A DNA stretch of 64,000 bases from Opisthocomus hoazin (Eukaryota > Chordata > Aves > Opisthocomiformes > Opisthocomidae). A program made the translations under genes and the position numbers. The notes beneath the pieces were generated by a model. It was not told the origin of the DNA. It made no database searches and saw only the letters and a list, made by a program, of their open reading frames with translations. Within the stretch, counting starts at the first letter, position 1; the number at the start of each line of letters is the position of its first letter. This document shows positions 16,601 to 25,300 of the stretch, in pieces. The stretch lies in assembly GCF_030867145.1 (NCBI RefSeq), contig NC_134419.1, forward strand, positions 1,798,001-1,862,000. The letters run 5' to 3'.

Positions 16601-17403
16601 GTCCTGTGCAGCCAGCTCTGGGTGACCCTGCTTGGGCAGGGGGTTGGGCTGGGTGACCCACAGAGGGCCCTGCCAACCCCGAACATTCTGTGATGCTGCC
16701 AGTCACCATTTATGTCTTTGTACTCAAAATCGAACGCAAAACAAACTGAATGAACATCTAGGAAAAATACTTCTTGGCAATATCTGCACGTCAGTGTCAC
16801 CTGGCACTACCTCAGACACAGGCTGCACCTCCATTTCGGCTGACATTCAGGCACCTCTTTCAGGGGGTTGGAATTTCTAAGTGCTGATCCTTGTCAAATC
16901 CACTCAGCAGCAGAGAAGCTGCCCGAGAAACGGGCAGCCAGGAAACCAGGTTAAGCCTTGAAGTGGTTAGGTAAAGAAAAACAAATTTTTTAAAAATTAT
17001 TTGATGTCTGGGCTTTTTAATTAGCATTCCTCCCACGTCAGAAAGTCCCTAAAAGTGCTAGGTGACTGTCACCTCATCCCACAGCCAGCGACATCTTTAA
17101 AACACCGCAAAACCAGTTTTATTACCTTTTAATAACAGCCTCACTGTTCCTCACGTTTTCTTCAAACACCTGCCGGTAGGCAGACGGGACGCGTCCATCT
17201 AAAACGGGGTAAGCCTTCGCGCACCGCCTGTACTTCGCTCTGTTACTCACTGGGCGGCAGGGGAGCCCGCCGGCCGGCCTCGCCGGGCCCTTCCCGCCGC
17301 CCGCCCGCTTGCTCTCGCAGGCGCCATGGAAGGCGGGCAGCCTCGGGGAGCCGGCCCTGGGCCCCCGCCCGCCGAGGGAGCACCGAGCCGCCCCGCTCCA
17401 CAT
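4589..17403 (-). CDS. MCCC2-like carboxyltransferase beta-subunit paralogue (divergent)
   Basis: MCCC2 transfers CO2 from carboxybiotin to 3-methylcrotonyl-CoA in mitochondrial leucine breakdown. Coding exons on the minus strand, 5' to 3', are 17126-17403, 15106-15302, 13507-13685, 12536-12616, 11925-12103, 11381-11551, 10106-10197, 9048-9204, 8164-8286, 7386-7534, 6814-6895 and 4589-4672. All junctions are GT-AG and in phase, except that a missing small exon (length 1 mod 3, about 22 nt) is required between 10198 and 11380. The product would be about 597 residues, against 563 in human MCCC2. The first 60 or so residues are Arg/Gly/Pro-rich with few acids, so a mitochondrial presequence is plausible. 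The N-terminal carboxyltransferase half keeps [26 protein letters not shown] (residues 251-259) and [15 protein letters not shown]. The C-terminal half is altered: YGAGNYGM has become YGSESYVM, the MGGEQAA block is absent, and the C-terminus is unlike MCCC2 apart from the final RM. No exon carries an internal stop, so it looks like an expressed gene rather than a processed pseudogene. Whether it is an active enzyme is unknown. It is distinct from true MCCC2, which the window does not contain. Confidence 0.88.
6011..6487 (+). mobile_element. CR1 retrotransposon, about 475 bp, antisense to MCCC2-like gene
   Basis: This is the longest copy of the common subfamily here. It includes upstream reverse-transcriptase ORF sequence (GAGAGGCTGAGGGAGCTGGG, CTGAGAGGGGACCTGATAAA), then the 3' UTR with GGTTGGACTAGATGACCCAC and two ATTCTGTG units. 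Confidence 0.94.
6814..6895 (-). CDS. MCCC2-like penultimate coding exon
   Basis: It encodes [18 protein letters not shown] then IILPQNTRK, aligning with EEEGNPYYSSARVWDDG of MCCC2. The acceptor is TTTTCCAG and the donor GTAGGG. Confidence 0.9.
7386..7534 (-). CDS. MCCC2-like exon lacking the MGGEQAA block
   Basis: It encodes [20 protein letters not shown], after which homology is lost ([12 protein letters not shown]) until [15 protein letters not shown]2 has [20 protein letters not shown], then MGGEQAANVL and about 20 further residues; that segment is replaced by shorter unrelated sequence. The acceptor is TTTTGTAG and the donor GTAAGG. Confidence 0.88.
8164..8286 (-). CDS. MCCC2-like exon: second oxyanion-hole region (altered)
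   Basis: It encodes [15 protein letters not shown], then [18 protein letters not shown] and [12 protein letters not shown]2 reads KITLIIGGSYGAGNYGM here; the change from GAG to GSE falls in the loop expected to stabilise the substrate oxyanion. The acceptor is TTTCATTTCAG and the donor GTATGG at 8163. Confidence 0.9.
9048..9204 (-). CDS. MCCC2-like exon: C-terminal domain core
   Basis: It encodes [16 protein letters not shown] through [16 protein letters not shown] and [20 protein letters not shown] match MCCC2. After QN the MCCC2 sequence ITGFMVG is replaced by TAPHTAG. The acceptor is TGTTTTGCAG and the donor GTATGG. Confidence 0.92.
10106..10197 (-). CDS. MCCC2-like exon after the unlocated micro-exon
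   Basis: It encodes [19 protein letters not shown] through GFGHVQ plus GG, matching the MCCC2 segment VIARIVDGSRFTEFK at the start of the C-terminal carboxyltransferase half. The acceptor TTCTTTGCAG fixes phase 0, which does not fit phase 2 at the end of the exon at 11381-11551. The donor is GTAACC. Confidence 0.88.
10711..10821 (+). mobile_element. Older CR1 3' end
   Basis: It contains GGGCTGGGCTAGATGGCCTC, then AAAGGTCCCTTCCGACCC and CCATTCTGTGATTCTCTG. It is more diverged than the other copies and belongs to a different subfamily. Confidence 0.85.
11381..11551 (-). CDS. MCCC2-like exon 6
   Basis: It encodes [19 protein letters not shown] through LLGLAPQDC (residues 306-361) plus AG of the next codon. 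It matches MCCC2 around SGVTDHYALDD and the DELYG block. Spacing to the next exon implies an intervening micro-exon. The acceptor is CTCTCCTAG and the donor GTGTAC. Confidence 0.88.
11925..12103 (-). CDS. MCCC2-like exon 5 (N-terminal active-site loop)
   Basis: It encodes [16 protein letters not shown] through [10 protein letters not shown] (residues 246-304). GSCVAGGAY is the first oxyanion-hole Gly-Gly motif and [15 protein letters not shown] lines the acyl-CoA pocket; both are intact. The acceptor is TCCTTCAG and the donor GTATGT at 11924. Confidence 0.93.
12536..12616 (-). CDS. MCCC2-like exon 4
   Basis: This 81-nt exon encodes [18 protein letters not shown] through MRIPQ (residues 219-245), matching the MCCC2 block EVFPD...FGRIFFNQA...GIPQ. 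The acceptor is ATGGCAG and the donor GTACGC. Confidence 0.9.
13507..13685 (-). CDS. MCCC2-like exon 3
   Basis: It encodes [20 protein letters not shown] through [13 protein letters not shown] (residues 160-218). NDATVKGGT and LVDSGGA are signatures of acyl-CoA carboxyltransferase beta subunits. The acceptor is CGCTTACAG and the donor GTAATG at 13506. Confidence 0.93.
13952..14237 (+). mobile_element. CR1 retrotransposon, 5'-truncated
   Basis: It starts abruptly at TCTTTTCAGTGGTGCCCAG and ends with GGTTGGACTAGATGACCCAC and three ATTCTGTG-type units. It lies antisense in the intron between MCCC2-like exons 2 and 3. Confidence 0.93.
15026..15085 (-). mobile_element. CR1-like fragment
   Basis: AATCACAGAACCATTAAGG is followed by TTGGAAAAGACCACTTCACC. 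It matches the subfamily of the copy at 22256 and lies beside exon 2 of the MCCC2-like gene, on its 3' side. Confidence 0.7.
15106..15302 (-). CDS. MCCC2-like exon 2
   Basis: It encodes [18 protein letters not shown] through PAAGCLTG (residues 94-159). It matches the MCCC2 segment with the GGG, the RER (here FVRERLK), [11 protein letters not shown] and the Gly-rich turn before TGIG. The acceptor is TTGAATCAG and the donor GTGATT. Confidence 0.88.
16490..16695 (+). mobile_element. CR1 retrotransposon, 5'-truncated
   Basis: From GGAGGAAGAACTTCCCTCTG through GGGGTTGGGCTGGGTGACCC to CATTCTGTGATGCTG. It has the GGGTTGGGCTGGGTGACCC variant shared with the copies at 49135 and 63512, so it belongs to a second subfamily. 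Confidence 0.92.
17126..17403 (-). CDS. MCCC2-like exon 1 (start codon, presequence)
   Basis: The start is ATG at 17403-17401 in the context GGGGCCATGTGG, giving [12 protein letters not shown]; the Met-Trp start resembles MCCC2. The exon ends in VRNSEAVIK plus AG, with donor GTAATA at 17125. An upstream ATG at 17437 opens an out-of-frame reading frame that overlaps this start. CTCCCTTCAG sits 14 bases upstream of the ATG and could be a 5'-UTR splice acceptor. Confidence 0.8.
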
Positions 17404-17820
17404 GGCCCCGGGACCTGAAGGGAGCGAGAAACGCCATTTAACTGCCCCAAAATGACAGGTTGGGGTTTCCTCGGCGGGCGGGGGCCGAGCGGGGGCCGCG
17501 CCTCAGGCCGCTTCCCGCCCCCCGGGGTGAGGGCTCTGAGGCGGCGCGTGGCGCGGGGCCCCTCAGCGCCCGGTCCCGGAGCCGGAGCCCCAGCCCCCCC
17601 CCCGCCGACTTCCTCCTCCTCCTCCTCCTCCTCCTCCTCCTCCTCCTCCTCCTCCTCCTCCTCCTCACCTCCCTCCCCCGCCGACCCTCACTCGGGGCAG
17701 CCGCCGCTGAGCCGTCCGGGCCGGGCCCGCCTCTCGGGGCGGCTCCGCGGCCCGCCCCCGGGTGTCCTCTGCCCCGGGCCAGGCCCTGTCCCCTCAGGGC
17801 GCCTGGGCACCATGGCTGTT
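17404..17820. promoter_or_regulatory. CpG-rich promoter region of MCCC2-like gene
   Basis: A very GC- and CpG-dense block surrounds and precedes the start codon, continuing into exon 1. It contains a (TCC)n tract. I see no TATA box. A CpG-island, housekeeping-type promoter is inferred. Confidence 0.6.
17611..17666. repeat. (TCC)n microsatellite, about 18 units
   Basis: It is an uninterrupted TCC trinucleotide tract, polypurine (GGA) on the MCCC2-like sense strand, roughly 210-260 bp upstream of its start codon. It produces Ser- or Leu-runs in spurious open frames. Confidence 0.97.
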
Positions 17821-17830
17821 CCCTCAGGGA

Positions 17831-18116
17831 AGGCTGGAAGGGACCTCTGTGGGTCACCCAGACCCCAAGCAGGGTCACCCAGAGCCGGCTGCACAGCACC
17901 GCGGCCAGGCGGGGCTGGAATATCTCCAGAGAAGGAGACTCCACAGCCTCCCTGGGCAGCCTGGGCCAGGGCTCCGTCACCCTCAGAGGGAAGAAGTTCT
18001 TCCTCATGTTCAGCTGGAACTTCCCATGCTCCAGTTTGTGCCCATTGCCCCTTGTCCTGTCGCTGGGCACCACTGGAAAGAGTCTGGCCCCATCCTCCTG
18101 ACACCCACCCTGCAGG
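17831..18116 (-). mobile_element. CR1 retrotransposon upstream of MCCC2-like promoter
   Basis: It is the reverse complement of a CR1 body: GGCTGGAAGGGACCTCTGTG, then GGAATATCTCCAGAGAAGG and CTGGGCACCACTGGAAAGAG. It lies 0.43-0.71 kb upstream of the MCCC2-like ATG in the same orientation. The octamer tail is missing. Confidence 0.92.
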
Positions 18117-18803
18117 TATTTCTAAAGTCCCAATATTCAAAAGATTGAAGTTAATCTGTTTTTTTTCCTGCCGTACCTCATCCCATCCCTGGGCTTCTTC
18201 AGTCAGCTTGCTGTTGTTAGTCATGGCATAACCTTCTAGAAATTACTGCGTGTTGCCTTGCAGCGACTTCATTAAAATGCATTCCTGCTGGAGAGCTCTT
18301 TAGCCATACATAGTAATAAGGCTTTGTAGTGATAATTAAGCAACGACTAATAGGTTGGTGAATGTAAGTGTCCAGCATAGGCAGGAGGAAGAATTTGTAG
18401 ATAAATAAGTTGTATATGTTGTTAAAAAACCTTGACAATAAGATTTGCTGAGCTATACTGATTTAAAATAACCCACTTATTTTTTCTTTCTATACTCTGA
18501 GCGGATAGGACTGTCGTTGATGCTGTGCTGCCGTGTATCCAGAACCTTGGTGCAGGTGGAGCTGTGGGAACCAGTGCCGCTGCCCTGGGTGGTTTCAGCT
18601 GTGGTGTTGGGATGGTCCCGAGCTTCGCTGGGATGCTCCCAAGCCTCGCCCGCCATCCCAAGCCCCGTGGCAGGGAGCGAAGGTCTGCACTGAAGCCAGC
18701 AAGAGCCCGGGGAGGGGCAGGCAGGGTCATGCTCTTGGGGCAACCAGCACCCAAGGGCAACACAGATACTCCAGAGGCAAAAGGAGGTCGTGCTGAATCT
18801 GAC

Positions 18804-19107
18804 GTGGGGCCAAGCTCTTTTCAGTGGTGCCCAGTGACAGGACAAGGGGCAACGGGCACAAACTGAGGCACAGGAAGTTCCGTCTGAACATGAGGAAGAA
18901 CTTCTTCCCTCTGAGGGTGACGGAGCACTGGCCCAGGCTGCCCAGGGAGGCTGTGGAGTCTCCTTCTCTGGAGATATTCCAGCCCCGCCTGGACAAGGTC
19001 CTGTGCAGCCTGCTGTAGGTGACCCTGCTTCGGCAGGAGGGTTGGACTAGATGACCCACAGAGGTCCCTTCCAACCCCTACTATTCTGTGATTCTGTGAT
19101 TCTGTGA
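18804..19107 (+). mobile_element. CR1 retrotransposon, 5'-truncated
   Basis: Common subfamily: TCCGTCTGAACATGAGGAAG, GGTTGGACTAGATGACCCAC and three ATTCTGTG-type units at the end. Confidence 0.94.
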
Positions 19108-22100
19108 TCCGGCCCCGCGTTGCAGGCGCCGATGCAGCCGCGCAGAGGTTCCCAGCGTAGCCCGTGTGTGGGGTTAGCAGCCAGCTACACTGTTCATGCT
19201 GGCTTGGGGCGTTCGCGGTGGCGGTTGTTGATTATTTCGGTTCACGTCTTCCCTCCTTCCATGGTGTAACCAGAACTCTCTTCTCCCAACAGGCTGAGAA
19301 ACTTGTCAAGAGCTGAAGCTGAGAGACAGAGGACACTTTGCAGCTTAATATAGATCTTTTGCATTTCCCGTGGGATTTTATGTGAAATTTTGTGCTCTCT
19401 GTGGTAATGGGGAAGGAAAGAGTGGTGACAGGCATTCACGTAAAGCAGGAGAATACGTTTGAGGAGGTCTGAACTTCAAAGAGGTGTTGATGGTAGTGAA
19501 AATGCTGGGCGCTCAGCTTGCTGAAGAAGGAATTGCTGATGGAAATTCTTGAACATGTGTTTAAAGCGAGATTTGGGCTTCCTGTTCCTTCTGGGGTTTT
19601 TTTTCAGGTTGACCCATATATCATTTCCCTGGATTCATGACATTTTTTAGTACTCTGTTCTGTGCATGTGTCAGAGGGACTACTGTTCAATTATCATTTT
19701 CATGCTTCTTATTTCATTTTCCATAATTATGTGTTAGACTTTCATAAGATACATTACCTCTAAAATGCTTGTGTTGCATAGCAATTTCATTTTATGTGGT
19801 CTTAATTTGCAGAATTTTTCCTAAATATTTTTTGCAGTTAATGGCTTGGCTTATATTATTTTACAGGTTTTCCAGTAGAGAGAATCTGTGTTCACAATCA
19901 GAATATGCTATATGTAATAGAGGTTGCTTTTACTCAGGCTTAAAAGGGGATTAAACATTCTCGTGAAAGCTGAACGTTGCTTGCTCAGAGTAAAGGAAAA
20001 AGAAACACTTCCATCTTCATTGCATTGCAGCCTCCACATGTATCTAAGTGAATGTTTATTGTGAAGAGAGCGCATCAGTCACCAGTTTTTTATACCGGAG
20101 GCAGTCTGGGATAAATAACAAAACCTATAATTAGGAGCCACTAGATTCTAATTGACTTATGTTAGTCCTCAAGCTGAAATCTAGCCTTTCTCTCTTGTCA
20201 GGGCATGGAGCATCCTTTGTTTAATGAACACTGAGGGAAAATGGAGTGAGGTAAGAAAAAACAGCTCGTCTGAATGGATGCAGCCTTGTGCAAGGGTTTG
20301 AAGTTGTTATTTTAAATGCTTATTTTAGCGACTCTTGAGCTGAGCATTTAAAATATATAGAGTAACATTTAGGAGAAATGTTAATGTGGTTGCTTACTTT
20401 AACATGAGCTGCAGCGCTGGCAGCAAAGATGAGACGTGCTATTTAAGGAACACTAAAGCTTTGAGTGAAGTTTTTGCTCAACTTTATTTAGCAACTTGCT
20501 GGAGTGCACCGGATGCTGGGGGAAACCAGAACACACTTTTTGGATTGTCAGACCAAAGGCAGGAAGATTCCCACAGAGCCCTCCTCCTCATGTAGCTTCT
20601 GGTACTTATTTAGATTTTGTTTTTTAATACCCAAGAGCTTTTAGTGATGTTCTGACAATTGTGGCCTGGAAATTTGTCTAAATTAGAGCAGGTTTTGTTT
20701 GTTTACTTGAAAGTGCTAACAGACTCAGACAGTCCTGCAGCATTTTTGAGGGCTTACATCATTCTAAAATAGGTTCAATTGATTCAAAACAAATGTGACA
20801 AAGTGATTTTCTTTGCCCACTCGATGTATTTGCATCCTTACAAAAGGGACAGCTGAGCCTTGGCAGGTGTGCTGAGCGTAGTGTCTGGAATTGATAGGAA
20901 ATGTTAAGAAGCTGATTTTAGTTGCTGGAAGATAGAAGAGAGCGCGAGGAGTTAAATGAACTAGTCTGGAGATGTGAGACTAAATGCGGGAGAAGGTGGG
21001 AGCCAGATCCTCAGCTCATGTAGGCAGCTGTGAGTTCCACCGAGGGTGTATCAGATGAAGGGCTGCTCCCATACTGTTTAGCTTCTTATTTTGGATGATC
21101 TGAGGTTTTATGAACCCCCACACATAAAGGGAGATGTGAAGAGCCAGGTGTGCCTTCACAAACTGTGTGAAAAGCTGAGGATGACTTGCTGAGTCATAGA
21201 AGTGCTCTTCACATTTGTTCATGACACCTGTATGAGATGGTAGCTGCATTGTAACACCTATGAAAGATACATATTAGCATCAAACCCTTATCCACATGTA
21301 TTTATCACAGAATTAAACACAGGATAAAAGTGGTTTTTAACTCCAGCCTTTCCAGACTCTCAGTCAGTCCCCAGAAAATGCACGTGAAAATGTAAAGGCA
21401 GAAGCATATCACAGCTGCGAGAGGAAGAAGCTGCTCCGCAGTCCAGGACTGCTTGCTGGGCTACTCCGATCACTGCAGCTTTTTCAAGGACGGGTGCATG
21501 AGCTCCAGTGCCGTGAGACACCAGCCCCTGCAGCCGTACAGAAAGGAGAGACAGGTAAGCAGAGGGTCTAGGTGCTCCAGAGGGTGAGCTCCTGGGGTGC
21601 TGCACAGCGGGGTTCTTGCCTCCTCTGTCGTCCCAGGAGAGGGGGGAGTAGAAAGAAAGGTAGTGGCTGACGGTGGTGTGGAAGTGCCTGTTTCTCCACT
21701 GACTGCGGAGGGAGCATTAGGAGATTGTTCTCCTGGAGTGAAATCAGCTTTTGAAGGTAGCCGCCCCTCTGCTTCTCATTTAGAGCAGTGTCATCTGCTT
21801 GTGGAATGTCCTGTGGAAAGGTGGGAGGCTGAAGGGGGAAGGTGCATGGTTTGGGCTCCGAATTTCAGCAGCTGACAGTTTTTAGGATTTCATCATTTAT
21901 CTTTCAAGCGAGAAGACTATTATGTAGGCCTACACGTGTGCTGGGAATTCTTTAAAAAAGAAATTCCCCAACGAGTGAAGTCTTGTGCAACTCTATTCAC
22001 ACATGGAAGCTCTTCTGCCTCAGACTCTGCCCCTCTTCTAAAAATGTTGGGAGGCCAGACTCCTGGGAGAGATTAAAGGGGATGGGGGAGAGATGTGAGA

Positions 22101-22255
22101 GTGACAGTCTAGCCTGTGGTGGTTGGGTTTGGTGTTTGTGTCTTGCCACAAAGAGCTTGCAGAACTGTGAATAAATACATCGTAATTACAATTGTGGAAA
22201 CATGGCTCTTTTGGAGAAGACAAGGAGTGTGTACGCTTGCTTACATTACTAAAAA

Positions 22256-22358
22256 ATCATAGAATCACTGAATCATTAAGATTGGAAAAGACCTCTAAGA
22301 TCATCAAGTCCAACCTTCCACCCAACACCACCACGCCTGCTAAACCATGTCCTGAAGA
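22256..22358 (-). mobile_element. CR1-like 3' end, older subfamily
   Basis: ATCATAGAATCACTGAATC, then GATTGGAAAAGACCTCTAAG, ATCATCAAGTCCAACCTTCC and ACACCACCACGCC. This is the reverse complement of a classical CR1 3' region. Confidence 0.88.
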
Positions 22359-25300
22359 ATGTAAGTTTCTGATTTGTCTTATTCCTGTAAAATGCACAGA
22401 ACTAAAGGAGCAGAATTGTATTCTAATTAAGGCCTAATCTAACAGTGTGTACGATTCCCCACTGCAGCACCAGAGTCTGTCCTCAATTGCTCTGGCACGA
22501 GCGGAAGAGAACAGAATTCAGTTCTGAGAATCTGGGTAACTGGTGGTGATACCCAAATCAGAAGAAAAATAAACTCGAATTTCATGGGTTGAAATGGCAG
22601 AGCTGGCAAATCACTTGTTGGTTTTACCTGTACAGTTACCTGAAATCACCGAATGACTTCTGAAAAACCAGTTTAGAGTTTCAATATGCAACAACTATAG
22701 GAAGATCTGTTGCTTCCTCCATTTTAAAGGCCTAATCGAGAGTATTCTGAAGTCAGCTGAAGGTTTTTTTATGGTTAGTGGAGATGGAGATTCAGTTGCA
22801 AATAGTGAGGTTGCTTACTGGTGTTTTATTCTAGGAAAGTGCCGATTGATTTATTCTCCGGTGCAGATGTTTGGCGATGAGTGGTGACACCAAAGCCTCA
22901 GTCTGTGTTCGACTGTTTAGAGTCCCTTGAACATGGTTTTGTAAGGCCATTTCTAGCTAGTAATTGGTGACTGGATGTGGTTAGGGTAGTTAGATAAACA
23001 CACAGAGGAAGGGGATGAATCACTGAGTAAATATAATATTGATGCTGTAGGAACTGCTGTTACGTACAGCACATTTGTGGCAGATGTGACGTATTTGTTT
23101 TCTGTTGTCAGGAAAATGTTACTTGAAAGAAGAATTGATGCTAAATGTGTGGTTCCAAACCTGCATATCCACACCTTCTCGATGCGTATGTTGTCTCCGG
23201 TCCTACTCTTCACAGCTTGTTGGCTTTTGACATACCCCGCTTTGTTTACATACTCCCTGGGAATTTGGTCTCCTAATCTGAGGTTGTATCAGAGAAGTTT
23301 CCGTTGCTGTAAATGTCAGCGTAGCTGCATCTTTAAAAGCCCCTAAAGTAGATGGTCTGCGTTAATGTAAAAACACATCCATGCCAGTGAAACAGCATTA
23401 TAGTTATTAGTGGAGCATGTTGGCAGTTTCTGTCAGCAATTTTTGCAACCATGTAACATAGAAAGGAATAAAAATACCATTTACTGTGATTTGCATGCCA
23501 CATAAAGGGGGCGGAGTGATGCAGTACCAAAAGCACGAAGAAAAGCCTTGCAAGCAGTTTTCTGTCCTTCTCTCTTTTGCACTTTTTCAGGATCTTGGTG
23601 GGTACACAAAATCTGCCCGAGTTTCTCCTGCGTTCCTCGTGGGTGCTGGGGCCACGCCGTTAGCCAGCAGCCCCAGGGCGGCCTGGTCCACCCCTCAGCG
23701 GCGGAGCCACCAGCTGTGATGGGAGGGAAGAGGAACCGAGGCAGGACAGGCAGCGTTTGTGTGCATCCAGGTAGAGCGTTTGGTCGTTCGTTTTTGCAGT
23801 GCGGAGGATTTAACCGTTGAAAAGGCCGAATCGGAAGACAAACCAGATGTTTGATTGCCCTGTTGTAACCGAGATGAAACGCATGCATATGTATATATAT
23901 GCGTATGTGCTGAAATGAGTTCTCCAATCCCCTAGTGTTTATCTTATGTGTGATGAAAAGTCTTTGTTCAGAAGGAAGAAAGACCAAAATCTAGTTTGGA
24001 AGTGTGGTTGGTACATTCCCTTCAGGTGTGTGCATGCAGATACGTGCACTTAATTCATAGTTTTCCAGCCCCCAGTTCCCAAATGCTTGGCCCCACTCTG
24101 CCAATGACATTAGCTGTAAAAGCCATAATGTAATCCTCAAAAACCTGGAAAAGTTAATATTTCTTTTCATAGCTTTAAAAGGAACTCTGTTTACTCTCTC
24201 AGAAAGCTAAAATTTAGCTCCTTGGCGAAGCTGGATTGTTCTGCAATCATGGCAGACATTTTTTGAGAACAAAAAATGCACATCTGAGCTTTGAACTCCA
24301 TGGCATTTACCATGATTTGTAGAATACCTCTACCTTGTGCTTTGGTGCAAAGTTTCAGCAAGGAACTGAATATTAAGCAACAACACATAGAAAATTACAT
24401 AAGCTATTGCCAGACAAGATATTGCAGTGATACCATAAAATCCTTCTCCAGTTACTGCCTGGCATGAAATCTTAACTTGACTTCTACTTACTATTATCAC
24501 AAAACCCACAGGGGGTTCTTCTTGCTGCTACTTGTTTTGTCAAAGATCCAGTAATTGGTAACATGTGAATTCACATTTTGCAGTAGCAGAAGAACGGAGT
24601 GCAGCAACAAAAATGAGAAGTGCTGTTCAGAAAAGTCACTTTCGCATTTAAATCTGTGGCAAGCATCAGGGCTAGAAAACCACAATCTTTAAGACGCAGT
24701 GGACTTACACATCAAATAAGGGCTTACATTTTCCCTGCTGGTAACCACCTATGTGAATATTTACAACTAAAATGGAAACATGATAAAAAATTAATGGTCA
24801 TCGCAGATCCTTTTATGCGATGCTTATATTTCTGTAAATCTTCACAGCAAAGTCTGTTGTATCTTCATACTGGAAGTGTTTTGTGCATGGTTTGAATGTT
24901 TTGCAATGTTATATCATGGTACACTGCTTTGTTAGAATTTTAGTTTTCAGTAACATGTTTAGCTTAGTTTGGTGCGCTACAAATTACGTGTATGCTCCAT
25001 GATACTGATTGTGAAACATAGCGAACCCCTAACCACACCAGAAAAAGAATGAAAGAGAAAAATCAGAGTGAAAACACCCTGCAAAGTCTTAAGGTACATT
25101 GTCAAAGATTGCTGAATTGTCCAGCCTCCTGTGGGTTACCTCGGCTATACAGGCTAGTGAATTACTCGGATCAGCTTCTCCCTCATATCCTTGACTTAAT
25201 TGAGCTGTAGTGTGAGAAACATTTATTCAACAACCGCAGGCGCCGACGCCGCGGGGGAGCTCTTCAGCTGGGCTGGAGAGTGAGGGCTGTAAGATTCACA

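Larger units (their letters stand above)
4673..17125 (-). other. MCCC2-like introns
   Basis: The eleven gaps between mapped exons are 4673-6813, 6896-7385, 7535-8163, 8287-9047, 9205-10105, 10198-11380, 11552-11924, 12104-12535, 12617-13506, 13686-15105 and 15303-17125. The gap 10198-11380 must hide one small exon that I could not place with confidence. CR1 copies sit in five sub-regions and are listed separately. I see no other gene in these introns. Confidence 0.7.

Noticed and set aside
4589-17403. True MCCC2 or PCCB as the identity of the minus-strand gene
   Set aside because: Closest to MCCC2 in the N-terminal half but too diverged in conserved C-terminal motifs to be MCCC2; the [11 protein letters not shown] and [10 protein letters not shown] blocks fit MCC rather than PCC.
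18177-18224. Possible minus-strand upstream coding exon (MTNNSKLTEEAQGWDE with a GT donor)
   Set aside because: Joining it to the potential acceptor before MCCC2-like exon 1 would put the main frame out of register, and no homologue is recognised; left as chance.
17438-18231. Open frames of 178-259 codons with poly-Ser, poly-Leu or poly-Arg
   Set aside because: They combine the (TCC)n tract, the CpG island and an inverted CR1; no protein family.
23886-23911. ATGCATATGTATATATATGCGTATG near-palindrome (25 bases, partly shown)
   Set aside because: Ordinary alternating purine-pyrimidine AT-rich sequence; no further structure.
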